Below are positions 39,023 to 48,566 of a DNA stretch of 64,000 bases, piece by piece. Source of the DNA: Pseudomonas sp. sp1636 (GTDB lineage Bacteria > Pseudomonadota > Gammaproteobacteria > Pseudomonadales > Pseudomonadaceae); assembly GCF_030376615.1 (NCBI RefSeq), contig NZ_JARRAB010000012.1, positions 1 through 64,000 on the forward strand. The letters are read 5' to 3'. Under the pieces are notes generated by a model. That model was given only the letters and a program-made list of their open reading frames with translations. It did not search any database and was not told where the DNA came from. Numbering within the stretch: the stretch's first letter is position 1; each line of letters begins with the position of its first letter. The position numbers and the translations under genes were made by a program.

Positions 39023-39901
39023 ATGGCGAAGGTAGCCTTTATCGGGCTGGGCGTAATGGGTTATCCGATGGCGGGGCACCTGGCCGGCAGCGGGCATCAG
39101 GTGTGTGTGTATAACCGTACGCCGGCCAAGGCTGCGCAGTGGTTGGCCGAGTTTGCCGGCAGCAGTGCGCCTACCCCGCGTGAGGCGTCTCAGGGGGCCG
39201 AGCTGGTGATGGTCTGCGTGGGCAATGACAATGACTTGCGCGGCGTGGTGTTGGGCGAGGACGGCGCGTTTGCCGGCATGGCGCCGGGTGCGGTGTTGGT
39301 CGATCACACCACCGCCTCGGCCGATGTCGCCCGTGAGTTGGCGGCCAGGGCCGACGAACTGCACCTGGGTTTCCTCGATGCGCCGGTGTCCGGCGGTCAG
39401 GCCGGGGCGCAGAATGCTGCGCTGACGGTGATGGTTGGCGGCGCCGCGGAGGTGTATGCGCGTGCCGAGCCGGTGATTCAGGCTTACGCGCGCATGGTGC
39501 GGCTGATGGGCGCCGCTGGCAGCGGGCAACTGACCAAGATGGTCAACCAGATCTGCATCGCCGGCCTGGTTCAGGGCTTGTCCGAGGCGCTGCATTTCGC
39601 CCAGTGTGCAGGCCTTGACGCGCAGGGGGCGATGGCGGTGATCAGCAAGGGCGCCGCGCAATCCTGGCAATTGGAAAACCGCCACCAGACCATGTTGGCC
39701 GGCGAGTTCGAGCACGGCTTTGCCGTCGACTGGATGCGCAAGGATCTGTCGATCCTGCTCGACGAGGCGCGGCGCAACGGTGCGCAATTGCCAGTTACGG
39801 CGCTGGTCGATCAGTTCTATGCCGATGTCCAGGCCATGGGCGGCGCGCGTTGGGATACCTCCAGCCTGATCGCCCGACTGAAAGTGCCGGACAAGCCCTG
39901 A
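39023..39901 (+). CDS. NAD(P)-dependent beta-hydroxyacid dehydrogenase
   Basis: 292 residues of the 3-hydroxyisobutyrate/tartronate-semialdehyde reductase family. The dinucleotide motif is FIGLGVMGYPMAGHLAGSG, the substrate loop is FLDAPVSGGQAGAQN, and the catalytic Lys lies in GSGQLTKMVNQI. The actual substrate is unclear. The start at 39023 has TTGGAGGTG upstream. Confidence 0.9.
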   Translation: MAKVAFIGLGVMGYPMAGHLAGSGHQVCVYNRTPAKAAQWLAEFAGSSAPTPREASQGAELVMVCVGNDNDLRGVVLGEDGAFAGMAPGAVLVDHTTASADVARELAARADELHLGFLDAPVSGGQAGAQNAALTVMVGGAAEVYARAEPVIQAYARMVRLMGAAGSGQLTKMVNQICIAGLVQGLSEALHFAQCAGLDAQGAMAVISKGAAQSWQLENRHQTMLAGEFEHGFAVDWMRKDLSILLDEARRNGAQLPVTALVDQFYADVQAMGGARWDTSSLIARLKVPDKP

Positions 39902-40085
39902 ACCCGCTGGCTTAGGGTTCAGTCGACTGCCCTCTGTTGCGCGACCGCGAACCGGAGCAGGGCGCTTGGTTTCATCTGCGCTGGGTTTTGGCTTGAGCTG
40001 AAACGCTCGGGTGCCAAGCCGCTTGCCGGGCGAGTAAAATCGACGCGTTGTTTCGATATTCCGATCTTCTCGAGGTGGTACTGCC

Positions 40086-40346
40086 ATGCAATGCCGTGCT
40101 GGATGTGGTGCTTGTTGTATTGCTCCTTCGATCAGTTCTGCTATTCCTGGCATGCCGCTCGGTAAAGCAGCGGGTGAGCGGTGCATTCAGTTGTCCGCAG
40201 ATAATTATTGTGGCCTGTTCGGTAAGCCGGAGCGGCCGGCGGTGTGTTCGGCGTTTTTGCCGGAGCCGGGCGTGTGCGGTTCGAGCAATGAGGAGGCGAT
40301 ACAGCTGCTGGGCTGGCTGGAGCAGCACACCGCTCTGGCGAGTTGA
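40086..40346 (+). CDS. YkgJ family cysteine cluster protein
   Basis: 86 residues. Cysteines occur in CRAGCGACCIAPS, RCIQL, YCGLF, AVCSAF and GVCGSS, consistent with a zinc- or iron-binding cluster fold. Function unknown; the family is common in Pseudomonas. It is convergent with gltA across a bidirectional terminator. Confidence 0.88.
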   Translation: MQCRAGCGACCIAPSISSAIPGMPLGKAAGERCIQLSADNYCGLFGKPERPAVCSAFLPEPGVCGSSNEEAIQLLGWLEQHTALAS

Positions 40347-40480
40347 AGGCGCGCCTCAAGGCGCGGGGCTGGCAATGATGAGGCCGTTGGCGTGCATGCT
40401 TCTATCCGGAGGTGCGCGGCTGGCGCTGCTCAGTCCCTGCGGGCCGGGCGTATCGAGTCGGCGTGAATAGCTCGGGATGT

Positions 40481-40509
40481 AAAAAAGGCTGCCACTGGCA
40501 GCCTTTTTT
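40481..40509. terminator. bidirectional Rho-independent terminator
   Basis: AAAAAAGGCTGCC-ACT-GGCAGCCTTTTTT is a perfect stem with A and T runs on both sides. It serves the YkgJ-like gene (+) and gltA (-). Confidence 0.92.
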
Positions 40510-40532
40510 ATCGCAACGATGCGGCCTGAGGG

Positions 40533-41807
40533 TTATTTCTTCAGGTCACGCTGCGCGTAGCCGGTGTACAGCTGGCGCGGGCGGCCAATCTTGTACGGGC
40601 TGGAGAGCATTTCTTTCCAGTGCGAGATCCAGCCGACGGTCCGCGCCAGGGCGAAGATCACGGTGAACATGCTGGTCGGAATGCCGATTGCCTTGAGGAT
40701 GATGCCCGAATAGAAGTCGACGTTCGGGTACAGCGAGCGCTCGATGAAGTACGGATCGGTCAGGGCGATCTCTTCCAGGCGCATGGCCAGTTGCAACTGC
40801 GGATCATCGGTGATGCCCAGTTCTTTCAGGACTTCATCGCAGGTCTGCTTCATTACGGTGGCGCGCGGGTCGCGGTTTTTATAGACGCGGTGACCAAAGC
40901 CCATCAGCTTGAACGGGTCGTCCTTGTCCTTCGCCTTGGCGATAAAGACGTCGATGTTCGAGACGTCGCCGATCTCATCCAGCATCGCCAGTACCGCTTC
41001 GTTGGCGCCGCCGTGGGCCGGACCCCAGAGCGCGGCGATGCCGGCGGCGATGCAGGCGAACGGGTTGGCGCCCGAGGAGCCAGCCAGGCGTACGGTCGAG
41101 GTCGAGGCGTTCTGCTCATGGTCGGCGTGGAGGATGAAGATCTTGTCCATCGCCTTGGCCAGCACCGGGCTGATCGGTTTGATCTCGCACGGGGTGTTGA
41201 ACATCATGTGCAGGAAGTTTTCCGCGTAGTTCAGGTCGTTACGCGGGTACATCATCGGCTGACCCATGGAGTACTTGTAGGTCATGGCGGCGAGGGTCGG
41301 CATCTTGGCGACCAGGCGCATGGCCGATACTTCGCGGTGATGCGGATTCTTGATGTCCAGCGAGTCGTGGTAGAAGGCGGAAAGCGCGCCCACTACGCCA
41401 CACATGATGGCCATCGGGTGGGCATCGCGGCGGAAGCCGTTAAGGAAGTTCTTCAGTTGCTCATGAACCATGGTGTGGTTCTTGATAGTGCTGACGAACT
41501 TGGTCTTTTCCTCGGCGTTAGGCAGCTCGCCGTTGAGCAGCAGATAGCAGGTTTCCAGGTAATCCGATTGCTCTGCAAGCTGCTCGATCGGGTAGCCACG
41601 GTGCAACAGAATGCCCTGATCGCCATCAATATAGGTGATCTTCGACTCGCACGAGGCGGTGGACATAAAGCCAGGATCAAAAGTGAAACGGCCCGTGGCG
41701 GTTAAGCCCCGCACGTCAATTACATCAGGACCAACGGTGCCGGTTAAAATGGGCAGTTCGACGGGGGCTGCGCCCTCGATGATCAACTGCGCTTTTTTGT
41801 CAGCCAT
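40533..41807 (-). CDS. gltA: citrate synthase (type II)
   Basis: 424 residues, the Gram-negative hexameric type II enzyme that is usually inhibited by NADH. Catalytic segments are [15 protein letters not shown], the His in [15 protein letters not shown] and the Asp in NVDFYSGI. It condenses acetyl-CoA and oxaloacetate. The start at 41807 (MADKKAQL) has TAGGAGG upstream; the frame is open further 5' without support. It is divergent from the sdh operon. Confidence 0.98.
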   Translation of the reverse strand: MADKKAQLIIEGAAPVELPILTGTVGPDVIDVRGLTATGRFTFDPGFMSTASCESKITYIDGDQGILLHRGYPIEQLAEQSDYLETCYLLLNGELPNAEEKTKFVSTIKNHTMVHEQLKNFLNGFRRDAHPMAIMCGVVGALSAFYHDSLDIKNPHHREVSAMRLVAKMPTLAAMTYKYSMGQPMMYPRNDLNYAENFLHMMFNTPCEIKPISPVLAKAMDKIFILHADHEQNASTSTVRLAGSSGANPFACIAAGIAALWGPAHGGANEAVLAMLDEIGDVSNIDVFIAKAKDKDDPFKLMGFGHRVYKNRDPRATVMKQTCDEVLKELGITDDPQLQLAMRLEEIALTDPYFIERSLYPNVDFYSGIILKAIGIPTSMFTVIFALARTVGWISHWKEMLSSPYKIGRPRQLYTGYAQRDLKK

Positions 41808-41866
41808 GTGTGGCCTCCTAGTTATGCTTGAAATCATCTGACGGCCCCCCACGCAGGGCCCGCACC

Positions 41867-41894
41867 ACTATAGTGAGATAAATTCGAAAGTCAA
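41867..41894 (-). promoter_or_regulatory. sigma-70 promoter of gltA
   Basis: On the minus strand, TTGACT, a 16-bp spacer and TATAGT. It lies about 60 bp upstream of the gltA start codon. Confidence 0.7.
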
Positions 41895-42002
41895 TTTGGG
41901 AAAACCCAGGCAGCAGAAGGGTTTGCGGGCTGTTTTTTGCTAAAAAGCGGGCTGTTTACGCGATTTGGATTGGGTGCGCAATGAGCATTTAGGCGCAGGT
42001 AT

Positions 42003-42045
42003 TTGCGTTGTCATTAGCGACCTGTTGCGTTGTCATTAGCGACCT
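42003..42045 (+). repeat. 22-bp tandem repeat overlapping the sdhC promoter
   Basis: A 21-base unit starting TTGCGTTGTCATT occurs identically at 42003-42023 and 42025-42045, a period of 22 bp or two helical turns. The second unit contains the -35 box of the sdhC promoter. It could be a duplicated operator or a recent slippage. Confidence 0.85.
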
Positions 42046-42058
42046 AACTGTCTATACT
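42030..42058 (+). promoter_or_regulatory. sigma-70 promoter of the sdh operon
   Basis: TTGTCA (42030-42035), 17 bp, TATACT (42053-42058), close to consensus. It implies a 5' leader of about 110 bases before sdhC. Confidence 0.75.
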
Positions 42059-42176
42059 CTGCGCCCGACTGCCAAGGGCTTTGAGCCCTCATTCTGGTGG
42101 TTGTCACTCCTTGGGTGATGGGTACCTGACCAGTGCACTTCCCGACAACTTTGCCCTGATTGTTAGGGCTCTCAGT
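42059..42176 (+). other. sdhC 5' leader
   Basis: This is the rest of the gltA-sdhC intergenic region (41808-42176). It should be transcribed as the sdhC leader. The frame continuing 5' of sdhC (from 42081) is open but shows no SdhC-like sequence, so I treat it as untranslated. Confidence 0.5.
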
Positions 42177-42566
42177 GTGATAAAAAAAGCCGTGAATAGC
42201 CAACGACCTGTAAACCTCGACCTTAGGACTATCAAACTCCCAGTCACCGCTTACACGTCCATTCTTCACCGTATCTCCGGTGTCATTCTCTTTGTCGGCA
42301 TTGCCGTGCTGCTGTACGGGCTCGACAAGTCGCTGACATCGGAGGAAGGCTTCGCCGAGGTGAAAGAATGCCTGACCAGCCCGCTGGCCAAATTCGTGAT
42401 CTGGGGATTGCTGTCCGCTCTGCTGTACCACTTGGTGGCCGGAGTACGCCACTTGATCATGGACATGGGCATCGGTGAAACGCTGGAAGGCGGCAAGCTG
42501 GGCTCGAAAATCGTTCTCGTCGTTTCGGCGGTCGTGATCGTATTGGTGGGGGTGTGGATATGGTAA
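42177..42566 (+). CDS. sdhC: succinate dehydrogenase cytochrome b556 subunit
   Basis: 129 residues with three transmembrane helices. The haem-ligand region is SILHRISGVILF, and the second conserved segment is YHLVAGVRHLIMD. I start at the GTG at 42177 (then IKKAVNSQRP), matching the length of P. aeruginosa SdhC, which I recall begins MKKAVNSQRP; no ATG is available nearby. It anchors the SdhAB dimer and carries haem b and quinone with SdhD. It overlaps sdhD by 7 bp. Confidence 0.92.
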   Translation: MIKKAVNSQRPVNLDLRTIKLPVTAYTSILHRISGVILFVGIAVLLYGLDKSLTSEEGFAEVKECLTSPLAKFVIWGLLSALLYHLVAGVRHLIMDMGIGETLEGGKLGSKIVLVVSAVVIVLVGVWIW

Positions 42567-42928
42567 CCAACGTCACGAACTTCTCGCGTTCAGGTCTTTA
42601 CGACTGGATGGCGCAGCGTGTGTCGGCAGTCGTTCTCGCGGCTTATGTGGTGTTTCTGCTGGGCTACGTAGTGGTTAACCCCGATCTGGGGTATGCCGAA
42701 TGGCAGGCTCTGTTCTCCAATAACGCGATGCGCATTTTCAGTCTGCTGACTCTGGTGGCGCTCAGTGCGCACGCCTGGGTCGGTATGTGGACGATTTCCA
42801 CCGACTACCTGACGCCGATGGCGCTGGGTAAGTGGGCGACTGGTGTGCGTTTCCTGTTTCAGGCGGCGTGTGGCATTGCCATGTTCACGTTCTTCGTCTG
42901 GGGCGTGCAGATTTTTTGGGGTAACTGA
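42560..42928 (+). CDS. sdhD: succinate dehydrogenase membrane anchor subunit
   Basis: 122 residues with three transmembrane helices. RSGLYDWMAQRVSAVVLAAY and the haem/quinone-region HAWVGMWTISTDY are characteristic. The ATG overlaps the end of sdhC. It forms the membrane anchor with SdhC. Confidence 0.94.
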   Translation: MVTNVTNFSRSGLYDWMAQRVSAVVLAAYVVFLLGYVVVNPDLGYAEWQALFSNNAMRIFSLLTLVALSAHAWVGMWTISTDYLTPMALGKWATGVRFLFQAACGIAMFTFFVWGVQIFWGN

Positions 42929-42931
42929 TTC

Positions 42932-44701
42932 ATGACTATTCGTACTCTTTCTTATGACGCCATCATCGTTGGCGGCGGCGGCGCGGGGATGCGCGCGGCA
43001 CTGCAGTTGGCTCAGGGCGGCCACAAGACCGCTGTAGTCACCAAGGTGTTTCCGACCCGTTCGCACACCGTTTCCGCTCAGGGTGGCATCACCTGCGCCA
43101 TCGCCTCGGCCGATCCGAACGACGATTGGCGCTGGCACATGTACGACACCGTCAAGGGTTCCGACTACATCGGCGACCAGGACGCTATCGAATACATGTG
43201 TTCGGTAGGCCCGGAAGCCGTGTTCGAACTGGAGCACATGGGGCTGCCGTTCTCGCGTACCGAACAAGGTCGCATCTACCAGCGTCCGTTCGGTGGCCAA
43301 TCCAAGGACTTCGGTAAGGGTGGCCAGGCCGCGCGTACCTGCGCCGCCGCCGACCGTACCGGTCATGCGCTGCTGCACACCCTGTACCAGGCCAATCTCA
43401 AGGCTGGCACCTCGTTCCTTAACGAGTGGTACGCGGTCGATCTGGTGAAGAACCAGGACGGCGCGATTGTCGGTGTGATCGCGATTTGCATCGAAACCGG
43501 CGAAACCGTGTATATCCGTTCCAAGGCCGTGGTTCTGGCCACTGGCGGTGCCGGGCGGATCTATGCCTCCACCACCAATGCCCTGATCAATACCGGCGAC
43601 GGCGTGGGTATGGCTCTGCGTGCCGGTGTGCCGGTGCAGGACATCGAAATGTGGCAGTTCCACCCGACCGGCATTGCCGGCGCGGGCGTGCTGGTGACCG
43701 AAGGTTGCCGCGGCGAGGGCGGTTACCTGATCAACAAGCACGGCGAGCGTTTTATGGAACGTTATGCGCCGAACGCTAAAGACTTGGCCGGCCGCGACGT
43801 GGTCGCCCGTTCCATGGTCAAGGAAGTCATCGCCGGCAACGGTTGTGGCCCAGATGGCGATCATGTGCTGCTGAAACTCGATCACCTGGGCGAGGAGGTG
43901 CTGCACAGCCGCCTACCAGGTATCTGTGAGTTGTCCAAGACCTTCGCCCACGTCGATCCTGTGGTCGCGCCGGTGCCGGTTATCCCGACCTGCCACTACA
44001 TGATGGGCGGCGTGCCGACCAACATCCATGGCCAGGCCATTACCCAGGATGCCAACGGCAACGACAAGGTCATCGATGGCCTGTTCGCCGTGGGCGAAGT
44101 GGCGTGCGTATCGGTACACGGTGCCAACCGTCTGGGCGGCAACTCGCTGCTGGATCTGGTGGTGTTCGGTCGTGCGGCCGGCATCCATCTGGAAAAGGCG
44201 CTGAAAGAAGGCGTGGAAGTCCGTGGCGCCAGCGAAACCGACGTCGAACAGTCGCTCGCGCGTCTGGCCGGGGTCAACCAGCGCAGCACCGGCGAAGACG
44301 TCGCGCCGCTGCGTAAAGAACTGCAACAGTGCATGCAGAACTACTTCGGGGTGTTCCGCACCGGCGAGTACATGCAGAAGGGCATTGCCCAGCTGGCCGA
44401 CCTGCGCGGGCGCATCGCCACGGTCAAGATCGCCGATAAGAGCCAGGCGTTCAACACCGCGCGTATCGAGGCCTTGGAGCTGCAGAACTTGCTCGAAGTG
44501 GCCGAGGCTACCGCGATTGCCGCGGAAGTGCGCAAGGAGTCCCGTGGTGCTCACGCCCGTGAAGACTTCGAAGAGCGCGATGACGAAAACTGGCTGTGCC
44601 ATTCCCTGTACTTCCCGGGTGAAAAGCGTGTGGCCAAGCGCGCGGTCAATTTCTCGCCGAAGACAGTTCCGACCTTTGAACCTATGGTTCGGACTTATTA
44701 A
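42932..44701 (+). CDS. sdhA: succinate dehydrogenase flavoprotein subunit
   Basis: 589 residues. The FAD-binding motif is [20 protein letters not shown], and the covalent FAD histidine lies in [12 protein letters not shown]. The active-site segments [20 protein letters not shown] and [18 protein letters not shown] are intact. It oxidises succinate to fumarate on the cytoplasmic face. It follows sdhD by 3 bp. Confidence 0.98.
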   Translation: MTIRTLSYDAIIVGGGGAGMRAALQLAQGGHKTAVVTKVFPTRSHTVSAQGGITCAIASADPNDDWRWHMYDTVKGSDYIGDQDAIEYMCSVGPEAVFELEHMGLPFSRTEQGRIYQRPFGGQSKDFGKGGQAARTCAAADRTGHALLHTLYQANLKAGTSFLNEWYAVDLVKNQDGAIVGVIAICIETGETVYIRSKAVVLATGGAGRIYASTTNALINTGDGVGMALRAGVPVQDIEMWQFHPTGIAGAGVLVTEGCRGEGGYLINKHGERFMERYAPNAKDLAGRDVVARSMVKEVIAGNGCGPDGDHVLLKLDHLGEEVLHSRLPGICELSKTFAHVDPVVAPVPVIPTCHYMMGGVPTNIHGQAITQDANGNDKVIDGLFAVGEVACVSVHGANRLGGNSLLDLVVFGRAAGIHLEKALKEGVEVRGASETDVEQSLARLAGVNQRSTGEDVAPLRKELQQCMQNYFGVFRTGEYMQKGIAQLADLRGRIATVKIADKSQAFNTARIEALELQNLLEVAEATAIAAEVRKESRGAHAREDFEERDDENWLCHSLYFPGEKRVAKRAVNFSPKTVPTFEPMVRTY

Positions 44702-44712
44702 GGGTGGCCGAT

Positions 44713-45417
44713 ATGTTGCAAGTCAGTGTTTATCGCTACAACCCGGAGCAGGATGCTGCGCCGTTCATGCAGGACTTCCAGGTCGACACCGGCGGCAAGG
44801 ACATTATGGTCCTCGACGTGCTGGCGCTGATCAAGGAACAGGACGAAGGTTTCTCCTACCGTCGTTCCTGCCGTGAAGGCGTGTGCGGTTCCGACGGTAT
44901 GAATATCAATGGCAAGAACGGCCTGGCCTGCATCACTCCGCTGTCGGCGGTGGTGAAGGGGGGCAAGCTGGTGGTTCGTCCTTTGCCGGGTTTGCCGGTC
45001 ATCCGTGACTTGGCCGTCGATATGAGCATCTTCTACAAGCAATACGAGAAGGTGCAGCCGTATCTGCAGAACGATACGCCGGCGCCGGCGATCGAGCGTC
45101 TGCAAAGCCCGGAAGAACGCGAGAAGCTCGATGGTCTCTACGAGTGCATCCTGTGCGCGTGCTGTTCGACCAGTTGCCCGTCGTTCTGGTGGAACCCGGA
45201 CAAGTTCCTCGGTCCCGCTGCGTTGCTGCAGGCCTATCGTTTCCTGGCCGACAGCCGCGACACCCAGACCGAAGAGCGCCTGGCTGCACTGGACGATCCG
45301 TTCAGCGTATTCCGTTGCCGCGGCATCATGAATTGCGTGAATGTTTGCCCTAAAGGTCTCAATCCGACCAAGGCGATCGGCCACGTACGCAACATGCTGT
45401 TGCAAAGCGGTACCTGA
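44713..45417 (+). CDS. sdhB: succinate dehydrogenase iron-sulfur subunit
   Basis: 234 residues. The [2Fe-2S] ligands are in SCREGVCGSDGMNINGKNGL (last Cys two residues on), the [4Fe-4S] ligands in CILCACCSTSCPS, and the [3Fe-4S] ligands in CRGIMNCVNVCPKGLNP. It passes electrons from FAD to quinone. The ATG at 44713 (MLQVSVYRYN) is preferred to the GTG at 44704. Confidence 0.98.
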   Translation: MLQVSVYRYNPEQDAAPFMQDFQVDTGGKDIMVLDVLALIKEQDEGFSYRRSCREGVCGSDGMNINGKNGLACITPLSAVVKGGKLVVRPLPGLPVIRDLAVDMSIFYKQYEKVQPYLQNDTPAPAIERLQSPEEREKLDGLYECILCACCSTSCPSFWWNPDKFLGPAALLQAYRFLADSRDTQTEERLAALDDPFSVFRCRGIMNCVNVCPKGLNPTKAIGHVRNMLLQSGT

Positions 45418-45664
45418 TCCAAATGCTCTACCTGTGACACCTGCGACGCATGGGTTGACGCCCGCGTCGCAGTTTGGCCAGAGCCGCAGCTCACAAAGCC
45501 GTGGCTTTTATTTTGAAAAATATGACGACCAGCAGGGGCATCCGGGCTGGTGCCCGGACTATCTGCGGGATCCGTGGTGGCTTTACCGAAGTCGCTGCTT
45601 CAAGACTTCGGAAGCCTGCACGGTTTCTTCGCCGGTGGTGTCCCCTTACCGAGGGTGACCAAGC

Positions 45665-48496
45665 ATGCAAGAAAGCGTGATGCAGCGCATGTGGAACAGT
45701 GCCCACCTATCCGGTGGTAACGCTGCCTATGTGGAAGAGCTCTATGAGCTTTACCTGCACGATCCCAACGCTGTGCCCGAAGAGTGGCGCACCTACTTTC
45801 AGAAGTTGCCGACAGATGGCAGCGCTGCTACTGATGTATCGCATTCTACGGTTCGCGATCACTTCGTGTTGCTGGCGAAAAACCAGCGTCGTGCCCAGCC
45901 GGTGTCCGCCGGCAGCGTGAGCAGTGAGCACGAAAAGAAGCAGGTGGAAGTCCTGCGCATGATCCAGGCTTTTCGCATGCGTGGCCATCAGGCCGCTCAG
46001 CTCGATCCGCTGGGTCTGTGGCAACGGCATGCCCCGGCCGATCTGTCGATCCGTCACTATGGCCTGACCGATGCCGACCTGGACACCACCTTCCGTACCG
46101 GCGGCCTGTTCATCGGCAAGGAAGAGGCGACTCTGCGCGAGATTCACGATGCTTTGCAGCAGACCTATTGCCGCACCATCGGTGCCGAGTTCACCCACAT
46201 CGTCGATTCCGAACAGCGCAACTGGTTTGCCCAGCGTCTGGAAAGCGTGCGTGGGCGTCCGAGCGTTTCGACAGAAGTACAGAGCCACCTGCTGGAACGT
46301 CTGACGGCGGCCGAGGGTCTGGAAAAATACCTGGGTACCAAATACCCGGGCACCAAGCGTTTCGGTCTGGAAGGCGGCGAGAGCCTGATTCCGCTGCTCG
46401 ATGAAATGATCCAGCGCGCCGGTTCCTACGGCACCAAGGAAGTCGTCATTGGCATGGCCCACCGTGGCCGCCTCAACGTGCTGGTCAATACGTTCGGCAA
46501 GAACCCGCGCGATCTGTTCGACGAGTTCGAGGGCAAGAAGCAAGCCGCCCTCGGCTCCGGCGACGTCAAGTATCACCAGGGCTTTTCCTCCAACGTCATG
46601 ACCGCCGGTGGCGAGGTGCATCTGGCCATGGCGTTCAACCCCTCTCACCTGGAGATCGTTTCGCCAGTGGTCGAGGGTTCGGTGCGCGCCCGTCAGGATC
46701 GCCGCAACGACAGTACCGGCGACAAGGTTCTGCCGGTTTCCCTGCACGGCGACGCGGCCTTCGCCGGTCAGGGTGTGGTGATGGAAACCTTCCAGATGTC
46801 GCAAACCCGTGGTTTCAAGACGGGTGGCACGATCCACGTGGTGATCAACAATCAGGTCGGCTTCACCATCAGTAACCCGGAAGATTCGCGCTCCACCGAG
46901 TACTGCACCGACGTGGCGAAAATGATCCAGGCGCCGATCCTGCACGTCAATGGCGATGATCCGGAAGCGGTGCTGTTCGTCACCCAACTGGCCGTCGACT
47001 ATCGCATGCAATACAAGCGCGATGTGGTGATCGACCTGGTTTGTTACCGTCGCCGCGGCCACAACGAGGCCGATGAGCCGAGCGGCACCCAGCCGATGAT
47101 GTACCAGCAGATCAGCAAGCAGCGCACCACCCGTGAGCTGTATGCCGACGCGCTGACCGCGGCCGTGCGCCACTCGGCCGACGATGTGCAAATCAAGATC
47201 GACGACTATCGCACCGCGCTGGACAATGGCCAGCATGTGGTCAAGAGTCTGGTCAAGGAGCCGAACAAGGAGTTGTTCGTCGACTGGCGTCCGTACCTGG
47301 GCCATACCTGGACCGCGCGTCACGACACCCGTTTCGACCTCAAGACCCTGCAGGATCTGTCCGCCAAGTTGCTGGAAATCCCGGAAGGTTTCGTGGTTCA
47401 GCGCCAGGTCGCGAAGATTCTCGAAGATCGCCAGAAGATGGGCGCCGGTGCGTTGTCGATCAACTGGGGCTACGCCGAAACCATGGCCTACGCCACCCTG
47501 TTGTTCGAGGGGCACCCGATCCGTATGACCGGCCAGGACATTGGCCGTGGCACCTTCTCGCACCGTCATGCGGTGCTGCATAACCAGAAGGAGCCGGGTT
47601 CGCACGTACCGCTCAAGCATCTGTACAGCGGCCAGCCGCGCTTCGACCTGTACGACTCGCTGCTTTCGGAAGAGGCGGCGTTGGCGTTCGAGTACGGTTA
47701 TGCCACCACCAAACCGGATGCCTTGGTCATCTGGGAAGCCCAGTTCGGCGACTTTGCCAACGGTGCCCAGGTGGTGATCGACCAGTTCATTACCAGTGGC
47801 GAGCACAAGTGGGGCCGCCTGTGCGGTCTGACCATGTTGTTGCCGCATGGCTATGAAGGGCAGGGCCCGGAGCACTCCTCCGCGCGTCTCGAGCGCTTCC
47901 TGCAACTGAGCGCCGAGCACAACATCCAGGTTTGCGTGCCGACTACTCCGGCGCAGGTCTACCATATGTTGCGTCGCCAGGTGATCCGCCCGTTGCGCAA
48001 GCCGCTGATCGCCCTGACTCCGAAGTCGTTGCTGCGCCACAAGTTGGCCATTTCGACCCTGGAAGACCTGGCCGAAGGCTCGTTCCAGACCGTGATTCCG
48101 GAGATCGATACACTCGATCCGAAGAAGGTCGAGCGCGTGATCCTGTGCAGCGGCAAGGTTTACTACGACCTGCTGGAGAAGCGCCGTGCCGAGGCTCGCG
48201 AAGATATCGCCATCGTGCGTATCGAGCAGCTTTACCCGTTCCCGGAAGAAGACCTGACCGAGGCTCTGGCCGCGTACAAGCACCTCAAACACATCGTCTG
48301 GTGTCAGGAAGAGCCGATGAACCAGGGTGCCTGGTATTGCAGTCAGCATCATATGCGTCGCGTCGCCACTGCGTACAAGAAGACGCTGTTCCTCGAGTAC
48401 GCCGGCCGCGAAGGCTCTGCTGCCCCGGCTTGCGGTTACGCCTCGATGCACGCCGAACAGCAGGAAAAACTGTTGCAAGACGCCTTCACCGTTTAA
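45665..48496 (+). CDS. sucA: 2-oxoglutarate dehydrogenase E1
   Basis: 943 residues, thiamine-diphosphate decarboxylase. The E1 N-terminal peptide (about 10-50), [20 protein letters not shown], the ThDP/Mg region (HGDAAFAGQGVVMETFQMSQ onward) and the transketolase-like C-terminal half are all present. It decarboxylates 2-oxoglutarate and succinylates the lipoyl group of SucB. A 247-bp gap separates it from sdhB, leaving room for a separate promoter; I see nothing else in that gap. Confidence 0.98.
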   Translation: MQESVMQRMWNSAHLSGGNAAYVEELYELYLHDPNAVPEEWRTYFQKLPTDGSAATDVSHSTVRDHFVLLAKNQRRAQPVSAGSVSSEHEKKQVEVLRMIQAFRMRGHQAAQLDPLGLWQRHAPADLSIRHYGLTDADLDTTFRTGGLFIGKEEATLREIHDALQQTYCRTIGAEFTHIVDSEQRNWFAQRLESVRGRPSVSTEVQSHLLERLTAAEGLEKYLGTKYPGTKRFGLEGGESLIPLLDEMIQRAGSYGTKEVVIGMAHRGRLNVLVNTFGKNPRDLFDEFEGKKQAALGSGDVKYHQGFSSNVMTAGGEVHLAMAFNPSHLEIVSPVVEGSVRARQDRRNDSTGDKVLPVSLHGDAAFAGQGVVMETFQMSQTRGFKTGGTIHVVINNQVGFTISNPEDSRSTEYCTDVAKMIQAPILHVNGDDPEAVLFVTQLAVDYRMQYKRDVVIDLVCYRRRGHNEADEPSGTQPMMYQQISKQRTTRELYADALTAAVRHSADDVQIKIDDYRTALDNGQHVVKSLVKEPNKELFVDWRPYLGHTWTARHDTRFDLKTLQDLSAKLLEIPEGFVVQRQVAKILEDRQKMGAGALSINWGYAETMAYATLLFEGHPIRMTGQDIGRGTFSHRHAVLHNQKEPGSHVPLKHLYSGQPRFDLYDSLLSEEAALAFEYGYATTKPDALVIWEAQFGDFANGAQVVIDQFITSGEHKWGRLCGLTMLLPHGYEGQGPEHSSARLERFLQLSAEHNIQVCVPTTPAQVYHMLRRQVIRPLRKPLIALTPKSLLRHKLAISTLEDLAEGSFQTVIPEIDTLDPKKVERVILCSGKVYYDLLEKRRAEAREDIAIVRIEQLYPFPEEDLTEALAAYKHLKHIVWCQEEPMNQGAWYCSQHHMRRVATAYKKTLFLEYAGREGSAAPACGYASMHAEQQEKLLQDAFTV

Positions 48497-48509
48497 CGCC
48501 CTTGCGCAA

Positions 48510-48533
48510 GAGGCGGCCTGATGAGGCCGCCTC
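48510..48533 (+). promoter_or_regulatory. sucA-sucB intercistronic hairpin
   Basis: GAGGCGGCC-TGATGA-GGCCGCCTC, a perfect 9-bp stem without a T run. It is probably an mRNA stability or processing structure rather than a terminator. Confidence 0.6.
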
Positions 48534-48566
48534 GTAGAAGAAACCGAATTTAAGGAACCACACAGA

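Noticed and set aside
45418..45664. Open frame bridging sdhB and sucA
   Set aside because: It begins inside sdhB in another frame and shows no protein-like pattern.
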